Shown: positions 10,743-20,080, counted from the first letter of the stretch. The stretch is DNA of 64,000 bases from an uncultured Lentibacter sp. (GCF_937123735.1 NZ_CAKZKL010000039.1:1-64000), one strand, 5' to 3'. Translations and numbers: made by a program. Notes: generated by a model not told the origin, from the letters alone.

Positions 10743-11204
10743 TCATGCCTCATCCACCACGGCAAAAAGTGACGGCACAGCCGGGCAAGGTGCGAGCTCG
10801 TTCTTGATCACATCCGAGAGCCGCGCGGCGTGCAGATAGACATAAACATGCGCGCTCAAACCCTCCCAGAGCCGGTTGGTCATCGATTGCGCCCGGCTGC
10901 CAGACGCCGCACCGCTTGCGCCCGCGCCCTTTTGCAGCGCGTCCACCGTCTCGTCCACCGCCGCCAGCACATCCACAACCCGAATGTCGCCAGGGCTGCG
11001 CGCCAGCTTGTAGCCGCCCCCCGGCCCGCGCACCGATGCCACAAGCTGTGCACGGCGCAGTTTCACAAAGAGCTGCTCCAGATAAGGCAAAGAGATGTCC
11101 TGGCGCTTGGAAATATCTCCAAGCGTCACCAAAGCACCCTCGCCCTGAAGCGCAATATCCGCCAGCGCGACCATCGCATATCTGCCCTTGGTGCTGAGCT
11201 TCAC
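10743..11204 (-). CDS. iscR: IscR-type Rrf2-family Fe-S regulator
   Basis: A 153-aa Rrf2-family protein with the winged-helix start MKLSTKGRYAMVAL, the LPYLEQLF recognition region, and RGPGGGYKLAR for the wing. It represses or activates Fe-S genes according to cluster status. It lacks the three clustered cysteines that bind the 2Fe-2S cluster in Escherichia coli IscR; the only cysteine is Cys140 near the C-terminus. A single-cysteine IscR with unusual cluster binding is known from Rhodobacter sphaeroides. Translation starts at GTG (11204) with AGAGGGG upstream. As first gene of the operon it probably autoregulates through the palindrome at 11300-11314. Confidence 0.93.
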   Translation of the reverse strand: MKLSTKGRYAMVALADIALQGEGALVTLGDISKRQDISLPYLEQLFVKLRRAQLVASVRGPGGGYKLARSPGDIRVVDVLAAVDETVDALQKGAGASGAASGSRAQSMTNRLWEGLSAHVYVYLHAARLSDVIKNELAPCPAVPSLFAVVDEA

Positions 11205-11241
11205 TTTATCCCCTCTTTCGCCTTTGCCTTAAAGCCGCTTG

Positions 11242-11270
11242 TTGACCTCGCCTGCATCACAGACTATCTC
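11242..11270 (+). promoter_or_regulatory. Possible divergent promoter for the hydrolase gene
   Basis: TTGACC (11242-11247), a 17-base spacer, then TATCTC (11265-11270) on the plus strand. The -10 is weak. A transcript from here would read through the iscR operator into the hydrolase at 11376, so both directions could respond to the same regulator. Support is pattern only. Confidence 0.3.
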
Positions 11271-11299
11271 GCTATCAACACTAGGCATCCCGTCTAGAT

Positions 11300-11336
11300 T
11301 TAGAATAGTTCTAATATGCTCGACGGATTTCGTCAA
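11300..11336 (-). promoter_or_regulatory. iscR-suf promoter with palindromic operator over the -10
   Basis: On the minus strand TTGACG (11331-11336) is followed after exactly 17 bases by TAGAAC (11308-11313), a good sigma-70-type pair. The perfect inverted repeat TTAGAA-N3-TTCTAA (11300-11314) covers the -10 element. This placement suits a repressor, and IscR itself is the obvious candidate. It may match the Iron-Rhodo-box described for Rhodobacterales, but I could not compare it with that consensus. Confidence 0.65.
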
Positions 11337-11375
11337 GATTAGCCGCGCGCATTTTCAAGGAAGAGAAGACACGAC

Positions 11376-12029
11376 ATGCCCGAGGTAATCTTTCCTGGTC
11401 CAGAAGGCCGTCTTGAAGGCCGCTACCACCCCCAGCCAGAGCGTGACGCGCCCATCGCCATCGTGCTGCATCCGCATCCGCAATTCGGCGGGACGATGAA
11501 CAACAAGGTGGTCTACAACCTGCATTATGCCTTTTACAACATGGGCTTCACCGTCTTGCGGTTTAACTTTCGCGGCGTGGGCCGATCTCAAGGTGAATAT
11601 GATCAGGGCGTGGGCGAGCTCTCTGATGCGGCCTCGGCACTGGATTATCTGCAATCCATGAACAACAATTCCAAGCACTGCTGGGTCGCGGGCTTCTCTT
11701 TTGGCGCCTGGATCGGGATGCAGCTGCTCATGCGCCGCCCTGAGATCACCGGCTTCATCTCGGTCAGCCCGCCCGCGAATATGTATGACTTCTCCTTCCT
11801 TGCGCCCTGCCCCTCCTCGGGTCTCGTGATCAACGGCACCTCAGACCGTGTCGCGCCGCCTGCGGACACGCGCACGCTGGTGAGCAAGCTGCATGAACAA
11901 AAAGGCATCACTGTCACCCATGAAGAGGTCGACGGCGCCGGCCATTTCTTTGAAAAAGACCACATGGACACGATGGTGGACAGCGTGCAAGGCTACGTCA
12001 AACGCCGGCTCACGGAGAACTCTCGCTGA
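11376..12029 (+). CDS. Alpha/beta hydrolase
   Basis: A 217-aa hydrolase of the compact alpha/beta type. The nucleophile elbow is GFSFGAW (GxSxG with a central serine). An HPHPQFGG oxyanion-type loop lies near the N-terminus, the strand-end aspartate is in NGTSDRVAP, and the histidine is in DGAGHFF. The substrate is unknown; esterase or thioesterase activity is plausible. It starts at ATG 11376 after GGAAGAGAAG and overlaps the next small gene by one base. It is divergent from iscR. Confidence 0.87.
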   Translation: MPEVIFPGPEGRLEGRYHPQPERDAPIAIVLHPHPQFGGTMNNKVVYNLHYAFYNMGFTVLRFNFRGVGRSQGEYDQGVGELSDAASALDYLQSMNNNSKHCWVAGFSFGAWIGMQLLMRRPEITGFISVSPPANMYDFSFLAPCPSSGLVINGTSDRVAPPADTRTLVSKLHEQKGITVTHEEVDGAGHFFEKDHMDTMVDSVQGYVKRRLTENSR

Positions 12030-12265
12030 TGTCCACGATGCAGGAAACCGCCTCAAGACTGGCGGATGACACCCTCAAGATCATGGAAAAATCAGGCGAC
12101 GATCGCTTGCACTTTGAAGTGGCCGACCTCTTGGGGAAATCCTCGCAAACCCTCGAAGAAGCCTACCTGACAGAGGTGCGCGTGCGCATGGCAGGCAAGG
12201 CCGCGCGGGCGTTTTTGCACAAAAAAGCGCAGGCGCTGCTGGACGCCCAGAAGCCGCAGGAATGA
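12029..12265 (+). CDS. Small conserved-looking protein, unknown
   Basis: A 78-aa, mostly helical, charged protein (about residues 5-72) without signal peptide or membrane segment. It overlaps the hydrolase stop and the HD-domain gene start by a few bases each, so it is translationally coupled within a three-gene unit. That packing is the main reason to call it real. I recognise no domain. Confidence 0.65.
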   Translation: MSTMQETASRLADDTLKIMEKSGDDRLHFEVADLLGKSSQTLEEAYLTEVRVRMAGKAARAFLHKKAQALLDAQKPQE

Positions 12266-12849
12266 GCGCGCGCCTGACTGCCCAGATGGCCTTCCTGATG
12301 GAGGCCGACAAGCTCAAGCAAATTACCCGCGCCACCAAACTCGCCGATGGCAGCCGCTACGAGAATTCCGGCGAGCACTCCTGGCACATTGCGCTCTTTG
12401 CGCTGGTTCTGGGCGCCGATGCCCCGTCTGGCGTGCGCGTGGACCGTGTGATCCGTATGCTGCTTCTGCATGATATTGTCGAGATCGACGCAGGGGACGC
12501 GCCGATCTTTGGCGATCACGACCCCGCCGACATGGCCGCCGCCGAACAGGCCGCGGCCGAGCGCCTCTTCGGCCTTCTGCCGCCGGATCAGGGCGCAGAA
12601 TTCCGCGCGCTCTGGGAAGAATTCGAAGCCGCAGAAACGCCCGACGCGCGCTTTGCCAAATCGCTTGACCGCTTCCAGCCCCCCAACCAGAACCTCGCCG
12701 CCGATGGCGGCTCCTGGGCCGATTATGGCACGCGCTATGACCAGTTTGAGGCGCGCGTCGGCACCCAGATCAAACGCGGCGCACCCTGGCTCTGGGACTG
12801 GCTGAAGCCCAAAGCCGCCGCATGGTTTGAGGCGCGGGGGAAGCTCTGA
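12262..12849 (+). CDS. HD-domain phosphohydrolase (YfbR-like)
   Basis: A 195-aa HD-superfamily protein. Metal-binding residues are visible in ENSGEHSWHIAL (first histidine) and LLLHDIVEIDAGD (the HD pair), and the overall pattern resembles the 5'-deoxynucleotidase YfbR/HDDC2 group, which removes phosphate from deoxynucleoside monophosphates. The exact substrate is inferred from the group only. Its ATG overlaps the preceding stop (ATGA). Confidence 0.82.
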   Translation: MSARLTAQMAFLMEADKLKQITRATKLADGSRYENSGEHSWHIALFALVLGADAPSGVRVDRVIRMLLLHDIVEIDAGDAPIFGDHDPADMAAAEQAAAERLFGLLPPDQGAEFRALWEEFEAAETPDARFAKSLDRFQPPNQNLAADGGSWADYGTRYDQFEARVGTQIKRGAPWLWDWLKPKAAAWFEARGKL

Positions 12850-12857
12850 TCGTTCGA

Positions 12858-12991
12858 ATTTGCTACGCAAATCCGACCCGCTGGGGGACGCTGTCCCCCA
12901 GACCTAAGCAGTTCGCAACGCGAACGCGAACCTGACAGAGGGCACTTGCTGCGTGGAGTCAGGCCCTGGGATATTTGTGGCAATAAGAAAG
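12858..12991. repeat. Palindrome cluster, repeat family copy B (inverted)
   Basis: Three perfect small hairpins in a row: ATTTGC-TAC-GCAAAT (12858-12872), CTGGGGGAC-GCT-GTCCCCCAG (12881-12901) and GTTCGC-AAC-GCGAAC (12911-12925). On the minus strand, at the far end (12969-12991), lies the AT-rich core CTTTCTTATTGC, three bases, then AAATATCC. This is the same core as copies A, C and D. The element fills the gap between two convergent genes. Confidence 0.85.
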
Positions 12992-12993
12992 GG

Positions 12994-13581
12994 CTATAGG
13001 CGCGGGATTTGGGGCGCGGCGCTTTCGGGCAAGCGGCCTGTGGGGCGCGGATCGGGAGAGATTTCAACGCAACGCTTGTAAGGCCTGAAGCCTGAGCGGA
13101 TGTAAAAGGCCAGCGCATTCGGGTGATCAAGCGTGCAGGTGTGCACAAACAGGCGCGTAATGTTTTGCGCCCAGGCCTTTGTGAGCGCATGGGTCATCAG
13201 CCAGCGCCCCGCACCGCCGCCGACATAGTCCGGCGCAAGGCCGAAATAGGCCAGCTCGCACTGCCCCGCTGCGCGAAAATCAAGCTCCAACAGCCCCGCA
13301 TCGGCCGCGCCTTTGCGTGCAATGTACAGATGCACCTGCGCATCTGTCAGGATCGCTTTAAGCGCAGCGTCGTCCAGTTGCAGCCGCGCATCCCAGAGAT
13401 AATCGCCCCCCACAGCGCGAAACAGCGCGCGGTAGCGGGCGAGATCAGGCGCTGTGACACGCTCCAGCGTGAGCTCAACCTCCGGCACAGCGCGCAGCGC
13501 AGGCAAGCCATGCATCTCAAGATAGGTCACAACCGAGGCCGTATGCCCCTCAGGCACATCGTGATAACCGCTCTCAAGCAT
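12994..13581 (-). CDS. GNAT-family N-acetyltransferase
   Basis: A 195-aa acetyltransferase with the acetyl-CoA-binding loop in YVGGGAGRWLM and a downstream HTCTLDHPNALAFYIRSGF block typical of the GNAT fold. I place the start at 13581, eight bases inside the mfd 3' end. Longer forms run through out-of-frame mfd sequence and have abnormal composition. It is translationally coupled to mfd. The substrate is unknown. Confidence 0.85.
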   Translation of the reverse strand: MLESGYHDVPEGHTASVVTYLEMHGLPALRAVPEVELTLERVTAPDLARYRALFRAVGGDYLWDARLQLDDAALKAILTDAQVHLYIARKGAADAGLLELDFRAAGQCELAYFGLAPDYVGGGAGRWLMTHALTKAWAQNITRLFVHTCTLDHPNALAFYIRSGFRPYKRCVEISPDPRPTGRLPESAAPQIPRL

Positions 13582-16500
13582 GCGCCTTTGCCTTTCTGGC
13601 CTTCTTTTCATCGGCCACTTTCTGCGCCAGATCCCGCGCAATCGCGAAGGCGCCCTTGATCTTGTCGCCGTCGCTCTTCCAGTCACGGCGCACCACGATC
13701 TTGTTGTCGCGCACCTTTGCCAGCCCTTTCTGGTCGCGGATGAACTCCACGAGCCCCGCAGGCGAGGCGAATTTGTCATTGTAAAATTGCACCGTTGCGC
13801 CCTTGGGTCCGCCATCGAGCTTGGCAATCCCGGCCTTTTTGCACATCGCCTTGATCCGCACGACCAGCAAAAGCGTGTTCACCTCGCGCGGCAATGTCCC
13901 GAAGCGGTCAATCAGCTCGGCGGCAAAACCCTCCAGCTCCACCTTGCCCTGCAGGCTGCTCAGGCGGCGATAGAGCCCAAGCCGCACATCCAGATCCGGC
14001 ACATAGGCCTCCGGGATCAGAACCGGCACCCCAAGGTTAATCTGCGGAGACCACTCGCCATCTTCCACAATCCCCTCGGCCTCGCCCGCCCGGATTTTGG
14101 CAATCGCCTCCTCCAGCATCTGCTGATACAGCTCATAGCCCACATCGCGCATCTGGCCGGACTGCTCCTCGCCCAGCAAATTCCCCGCGCCGCGAATGTC
14201 CAGATCCTGACTGGCCAAAGTGAAGCCTGCACCCAAAGTATCCAGGCTGCCCAACACGCGCAGCCGCTTCTCGGCTGTTGCGGTCAGAGGCTTGCGCGGC
14301 TTGGTGGTGAGGTAGGCATAGGCCCGCGTCTTGGAGCGGCCCACGCGACCGCGTATCTGGTAGAGCTGTGCGAGGCCAAACATATCGGCGCGGTGAATGA
14401 CCATCGTGTTCGCTGTCGGAATATCCAGCCCGCTCTCCACAATCGTTGTGGCCAAGAGCACATCATATTTGCCGTCATAAAAGGCGTTCATACGGTCATC
14501 CAGCTCGCCCGCCGCCATCTGCCCATGGGCAATCCCATAAGACACCTCCGGCACATGGGTCTTGAGGAAATCCTCGATCTCCGCCAAATCCGACACGCGC
14601 GGAACCACATAAAAGCTCTGCCCGCCGCGATAATGCTCGCGTAGCAAGGCCTCGCGGATCGTCACCCCGTCAAACTCGCTCACATAGGTGCGAATGGCGA
14701 GCCGATCAACCGGCGGGGTGCCGATGATGCTCAGGTCGCGCACCCCTGACAGGCTCAGCTGCAAGGTTCGAGGGATCGGCGTCGCGGTGAGCGTGAGCAC
14801 ATGCACATCCGAGCGCAGCTGTTTGAGCCGTTCCTTGTGCCCCACGCCAAAATGCTGCTCCTCATCAATGATCAAGAGCCCCAAGTCCTTGAACCGAATG
14901 TCTTTTGCCAAAAGCGCATGGGTGCCGATGACAATATCCACCGTGCCATCCTTGATCCCTTCGCGGGTCAGCTTGGCGTCCTTCGTGCTGACAAAGCGGC
15001 TCAGCGGGCGCACCTGTAGCGGGAAGCCGCGGAAACGCTCCGCAAAGCTCTTGTAGTGCTGACGCGCGAGCAGCGTTGTCGGCGCAATCACGGCCACCTG
15101 CGCCCCCTGCATCGCCGCCACAAAGGCCGCGCGCATGGCCACTTCGGTTTTGCCAAAGCCCACATCCCCACAGATCAGCCGGTCCATCGGCTGGCCAGAG
15201 CCAAGGTCAGTGAGCACGTCCTCAATCGCGACGAGCTGATCGTCGGTTTCCTGAAAAGGAAAGCGCGTGGCAAACTCCTCCCAGGCGTGGGCCATCGGCT
15301 CCATCACGGGCGCACGGCGCAGCGCGCGCTCGGCGGCCACGCGGATGAGCTTGTCGGCCATCTCGCGAATGCGCGCCTTGAGCTTGGCCTTCTTGGCCTG
15401 CCACGCGCCGCCACCCAAACGGTCCAAGAGGCCCTCTTCATGGCCATAACGGCTGAGCAGTTCGATGTTTTCAACCGGCAGGTAAAGCGTTGTCTTTTCG
15501 GCATATTCCAGCTTGAGACACTCATGCGCCGCGCCAAGCGCTGTCACCACCTCAAGCCCGTGATAGCGCCCCACACCGTGATCGACGTGGACAATCAAAT
15601 CTCCCGCCGAAAGGCTCTGCGCCTCGGTCAGGAAGTTGTCGGCGCGCCGTTTGCGGCGCGGCGCGCGGATGAGCCTGTCGCCCAGCACATCCTGCTCGGC
15701 AATCACCGTGAGATCGGGCGCATCAAAGCCGTGCTCCAGCGGCCAGACCGCCAGATGCAGCCCCCGCTTGCCGATGCGCGTGGCGTCGCGCACCGTGACA
15801 GCGCCGCTGAGGCCTTCATCTTCCAGCAAGCCTTCGATGCGCTCGCGCGCGCCCTCCGAATAGCTTGCCAGAAGCACCGGCTTTTCAGCCATCTTCGCTT
15901 GAATATGGTCTTTCAAAACACTGAAAAGATTGGCGCTTTCCGCCTGGCGCTCTGGCGCAAAATTGCGCCCGATCCGCCCGCCCGCGTCAATCACCCCCGC
16001 GCCCGTGGGCTGGGGCAGCGTCACCAAGCGAAGCGCGCGAAACGGGGCGATGGCCGCGCTCCAGGCCGCCTCGTTTAGGTAAAGCTGTTCGGCCGGCACG
16101 GGCTTATAGACCGTGTCCATCTTGGAGCGCGCGCCCTGCGCCAGCTTGCGGGTCTCGTATTGGTCCACAATACTGTCCCACCGCGCCGCACGCTTGGTCT
16201 CCAGCCCCTCATCAAGGCTCAGCGACGCCTCGGGCATGTAGTCAAAAATCGTCTCAAGCCGCGCGTGAAAGAACGGCAGCCAATGCTCCATACCGGCGTG
16301 CTTGCGCCCGGCAGAAACAGCCTCATAGAGCGGATCATCCGTTCCGGCGGCGCCAAATTCCAGCCGGTAGTTCTGCCGGAAGCGCAAAATCGCCGCCTCA
16401 TCGAGCAAAACCTCCGAAACAGGCGCCAGCTCCACCGCGGTCATCGTCTCCGTGGTGCGCTGGCTCACAGGGTCAAAGCGGCGCACCCCGTCCAGCACAT

Positions 16501-17026
16501 CACCAAAGAAATCAAGCCTGACAGGCCCGCCATCCCCGGGCGGAAAAATGTCGATGATCCCGCCGCGAATGGCATAATCGCCCGGCTCCGTTACCGTCGG
16601 GCTTTGCGAAAAGCCCATGCGCACCAGAAAGTTGCGCAACGCCTCCTCATTCACCCGCTCGCCCACCCGCGCCTTGAACGCCGCCTCGCGCAGCACCTCG
16701 CGTGCGGGCAGATACTGCATCGCCGCACTCAGCGTGGTGAGCAGCACAAAAGGCTTGGGCCGGCTGTGCACCAGCCCCGCCAGCGTGGCCATGCGGCTGG
16801 CGGAAATATCGGGGTTGGGCGAGACACGGTCAAACGGCAAACAGTCCCACGCGGGAAAGGCAAAGACAGGCAGCGCAGGCGCAAAAAAGCCGAGCGCCGC
16901 CTGCATCGCCGCCATGCGCTTGTCATCGCGCGCAATGTGCAACAGCGCCCCGCTTTTTTCGGCCTCTGCGGCCAGCAGCTTGGCGTCAAAGCCCTCCGGC
17001 GCACCGCTCACGGTGATTTGTGTCAT
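13574..17026 (-). CDS. mfd: Mfd transcription-repair coupling factor
   Basis: A roughly 1150-aa Mfd. The N-terminal third is the UvrB-like module that recruits UvrA, followed by the RNA-polymerase-interacting domain. The translocase motor has GDVGFGKTE (Walker A, near residue 620), LIIDEEQHFG (motif II), TATPIPRTL (motif III) and QIRGRVGRS (motif VI), and a C-terminal TRCF domain ends the protein. Mfd removes RNA polymerase stalled at lesions and recruits excision repair. I prefer the start at 17026 (MTQITVSG); an ATG at 17053 would overlap the upstream gene. The stop overlaps the acetyltransferase start. Confidence 0.96.
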   Translation of the reverse strand: MTQITVSGAPEGFDAKLLAAEAEKSGALLHIARDDKRMAAMQAALGFFAPALPVFAFPAWDCLPFDRVSPNPDISASRMATLAGLVHSRPKPFVLLTTLSAAMQYLPAREVLREAAFKARVGERVNEEALRNFLVRMGFSQSPTVTEPGDYAIRGGIIDIFPPGDGGPVRLDFFGDVLDGVRRFDPVSQRTTETMTAVELAPVSEVLLDEAAILRFRQNYRLEFGAAGTDDPLYEAVSAGRKHAGMEHWLPFFHARLETIFDYMPEASLSLDEGLETKRAARWDSIVDQYETRKLAQGARSKMDTVYKPVPAEQLYLNEAAWSAAIAPFRALRLVTLPQPTGAGVIDAGGRIGRNFAPERQAESANLFSVLKDHIQAKMAEKPVLLASYSEGARERIEGLLEDEGLSGAVTVRDATRIGKRGLHLAVWPLEHGFDAPDLTVIAEQDVLGDRLIRAPRRKRRADNFLTEAQSLSAGDLIVHVDHGVGRYHGLEVVTALGAAHECLKLEYAEKTTLYLPVENIELLSRYGHEEGLLDRLGGGAWQAKKAKLKARIREMADKLIRVAAERALRRAPVMEPMAHAWEEFATRFPFQETDDQLVAIEDVLTDLGSGQPMDRLICGDVGFGKTEVAMRAAFVAAMQGAQVAVIAPTTLLARQHYKSFAERFRGFPLQVRPLSRFVSTKDAKLTREGIKDGTVDIVIGTHALLAKDIRFKDLGLLIIDEEQHFGVGHKERLKQLRSDVHVLTLTATPIPRTLQLSLSGVRDLSIIGTPPVDRLAIRTYVSEFDGVTIREALLREHYRGGQSFYVVPRVSDLAEIEDFLKTHVPEVSYGIAHGQMAAGELDDRMNAFYDGKYDVLLATTIVESGLDIPTANTMVIHRADMFGLAQLYQIRGRVGRSKTRAYAYLTTKPRKPLTATAEKRLRVLGSLDTLGAGFTLASQDLDIRGAGNLLGEEQSGQMRDVGYELYQQMLEEAIAKIRAGEAEGIVEDGEWSPQINLGVPVLIPEAYVPDLDVRLGLYRRLSSLQGKVELEGFAAELIDRFGTLPREVNTLLLVVRIKAMCKKAGIAKLDGGPKGATVQFYNDKFASPAGLVEFIRDQKGLAKVRDNKIVVRRDWKSDGDKIKGAFAIARDLAQKVADEKKARKAKAHA

Positions 17027-17042
17027 CCCGGATGCCCCATCT

Positions 17043-17564
17043 CTAAAGCGCACTATAGGTCAGGTTCTGGTACATGCCCCAAAGCGCTGTCACAAAAATC
17101 GACAGCATCCCGATCATCTGGGTGATCATCCGCTGCCGCCCAAGGAGCTTATAAAGCCGCGCCCCCTGGGCCTGTTGATCTGCAATCGTGCGCGCCACCC
17201 AAAGCGAGCTGACCCCCACAAAGCACATGGGGCAGGCCAGCAAAAACACCGCCTGCGCAAATTCATAGGCATACACAAAGCCCAGCAACACCAGCATGGT
17301 GAGGAAAAAACAGGCAAAGCCCGCCAGCCAAAGGCCCGAAACCCGCGCAATATGCAACAACCGGTTGGTGTTGATGCGCACAATGTCATGCAGGTCGGTG
17401 TCATATTGGTCCTGGCTGCGCTGCGCCCTGAGCACCATATCCCACGGCACGCCCAAAACCCAATGCGACGCGGTCGACCACATCACAGCCAGCGCAATCC
17501 AGAACCACAGGTTTGAAAACGAGCGCATATCAATCAGCTCAAATACGGTCGAATACCAGTCCAA
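17043..17564 (-). CDS. Four-helix membrane protein, unknown
   Basis: A 173-aa integral membrane protein with hydrophobic segments at about residues 20-40, 77-98, 102-125 and 150-168. It begins MDWYSTVFELIDMRSFSNLWFW... and has no catalytic motif. Similar Rhodobacteraceae proteins have, as I recall, been labelled 'component of SufBCD complex', but nothing in the sequence supports that. It precedes mfd by 16 bases and is probably co-transcribed with it. Confidence 0.7.
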   Translation of the reverse strand: MDWYSTVFELIDMRSFSNLWFWIALAVMWSTASHWVLGVPWDMVLRAQRSQDQYDTDLHDIVRINTNRLLHIARVSGLWLAGFACFFLTMLVLLGFVYAYEFAQAVFLLACPMCFVGVSSLWVARTIADQQAQGARLYKLLGRQRMITQMIGMLSIFVTALWGMYQNLTYSAL

Positions 17565-17647
17565 GGCCCGCGCCCCTCACATTGTTTGGCCTCTCATAGC
17601 GCGCAGCGCAGGCAATTCCTACCCTTGAGGTGGCGCAATTTCCGTGA

Positions 17648-18676
<1,029 letters not shown>

Positions 18677-18883
18677 CGCGCCCCCGCCAACGCAAAACCG
18701 GCACAAAACCGGGCGCATACGGGGCCAACATCGGCCCACACCCGCCAGCGCATCTGCCGAGCTTATGTGCGCCGCCTTGCCCGCCTGCACGGCCAGTTTC
18801 GCGTGACACCCAACCCAAAACGCGGTATACTAGAGCCAAGCTGGGCCAAACCAGCACCCCTCAGGCAATACGGCAGTGACATC

Positions 18884-19444
18884 ATGACCCCACTTTCACG
18901 CAGATCTTTCGCATTTGGCGCCCTCGCAGGCGCAAGCCTTTTGGCCGGCTGCGGCAACGGCATCGGCTCCAACGGCGGCTCAGCCATTGATGCGCGGGTC
19001 GATCAGACCCTCGATTTTCTCTATTCCGAATACCCCTCCACGCGCAGCCTGGCCCAAAAATCGGTCGGTATGCTGATCATGCCGCTGATCACCGAAGCAG
19101 GCTTTGGCGTGGGCGGCGGCTACGGGCGCGGCGCGCTGCGCGTCAATGACGCAACCGTCGATTATTATTCCGCCGCCAAAGGCAGCTTTGGCTTGCAGAT
19201 CGGCGCCCAGCAATACGCCCATGTTCTGTTTTTCATGACCGAAGACTCGCTGATGAACTTCCGCCGCTCGCGCGGCTGGGCCGCCGGCGCCGATGTGGAA
19301 TATGTCTTCAAAGACCGCGGCGAAAACATCCGCGCCGAAACCACAACCGCAACCGCCCCCGTGCTGGCTGTCGTCTTTGGCCAGGCGGGCCTGCATGTGG
19401 GCGCCACGCTCGAGGGCGTGAAATACTCGCGCATCATCCCCTAA
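18884..19444 (+). CDS. SYLF-domain (YSC84-like) lipoprotein
   Basis: A 186-aa protein if started at MTPLSRRSFAFGALAG (18884), which gives a twin-arginine-like export signal ending in the lipobox LLAGC. The mature part matches the SYLF/YSC84 lipid-binding domain, with SVGMLIMPLITEAGFGVGGGYG, GSFGLQIGAQQY, and a tail near GVKYSRIIP. The role is unknown; members bind phospholipids. It is followed by a strong terminator at 19494. Confidence 0.85.
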   Translation: MTPLSRRSFAFGALAGASLLAGCGNGIGSNGGSAIDARVDQTLDFLYSEYPSTRSLAQKSVGMLIMPLITEAGFGVGGGYGRGALRVNDATVDYYSAAKGSFGLQIGAQQYAHVLFFMTEDSLMNFRRSRGWAAGADVEYVFKDRGENIRAETTTATAPVLAVVFGQAGLHVGATLEGVKYSRIIP

Positions 19445-19493
19445 CACAGACCGGGCCGCGGGATCTTCTCCCACCCGCAAGCGCCCTGAAGAC

Positions 19494-19524
19494 TCCCTCC
19501 CCACATCATCGGGGAGGGTTTTTT
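19494..19524 (+). terminator. Rho-independent terminator after the SYLF gene
   Basis: CCCTCCCC and GGGGAGGG form an 8-bp perfect stem with an 8-base loop, directly followed by six T residues (19519-19524). It ends transcription from the hemB/SYLF side. Confidence 0.9.
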
Positions 19525-19579
19525 ACAGCCGCCATACCACCCCCCGGGCAGCTCCAGCCGTCAAAAGACATTCCTGCCC

Positions 19580-19661
19580 TTTCTTATTGCTCTAAATATC
19601 CATATCCCGCCGCCCGCGCGGCACGCTGGCCTGGGCGCCTGTCTTAGGGCCGCAAATATCC
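19580..19661. repeat. Repeat family copy C (AT core)
   Basis: TTTCTTATTGC, three bases, AAATATCC (19580-19601), then a second core GGGCCGCAAATATCC (19647-19661). The core is the same as in copies A, B and D. The G/C hairpin that usually follows is replaced here by a less regular GC-rich stretch. Confidence 0.65.
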
Positions 19662-19826
19662 AAATCCCAGACATGCCCCAAACGCCTCCGGTCAGGGCTG
19701 CCTCCACAGGGGCGTGGCAGGCCGCTTCAGCGGGCTGTCACGCCCGCGGAGCGATTTGGCGCAGCCAAAGCGCAAGACCTGCGCGCGCTGGCTTAAGTGA
19801 ATGCGCGTTAACACTTGCGCCTCTGA

Positions 19827-19882
19827 GCCGGTGCACGCTGTGTGCACGCCCTGTGCACGCATATCACCCCCCGGTTTTTGGC
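19827..19882 (+). repeat. GTGCACGC triple element, copy 1
   Basis: Three identical GTGCACGC units start at 19831, 19842 and 19853, an exact 11-base pitch. GCCG precedes them, and ATATCACCCCCCGG, then TTTTTGGC, follows. The second copy at 39256-39310 has the same units, pitch and flanks. GTGCAC is self-complementary, so adjacent units could pair in RNA or be bound on one DNA face. The function is unknown. Confidence 0.85.
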
Positions 19883-20050
19883 CGCAAAAAAGTCGTTAAC
19901 AGCCCCCTGCGCAGCCTTAACACATTGTGCCGCTCCTCCCGGGGGGCTGCAAACCCGTGCAAGGCGCTCAAAACGCAATTAAAAACCTATATATACCAAC
20001 AAGATACCCCCTGCTCGCCCGCAAGGGCCAAATGAGCAACCCTGCCCCCA

Positions 20051-20080
20051 TTGCACCCTATATCATGGCTCTGATATAAG
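20051..20080 (+). promoter_or_regulatory. Likely gyrA promoter
   Basis: TTGCAC (20051-20056), an 18-base spacer and TATAAG (20075-20080) lie 45-74 bases before the gyrA GTG. Spacing and sequence fit a sigma-70-type promoter, with start expected near 20087. The surrounding DNA is unusually AT-rich for this genome. Confidence 0.45.

Larger units (their letters stand above)
19445..20050. other. Long non-coding region upstream of gyrA
   Basis: About 680 bases separate the SYLF gene and gyrA. They hold the terminator (19494-19524), repeat family copy C with two AAATATCC cores (19580-19601 and 19647-19661), the three-unit GTGCACGC element (19827-19882), TTAAC-containing stretches, and the likely gyrA promoter (20051-20080). 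A short open frame at 19673-20035 is rich in arginine, alanine and proline and has no ribosome site; I do not call it. A small RNA gene here is possible but cannot be shown. Confidence 0.6.

Noticed and set aside
10531..10746. 71-codon frame through the tandem array
   Set aside because: Its repeated GASPQT peptide only reflects the palindromic DNA repeat; no ribosome site or conservation evidence.
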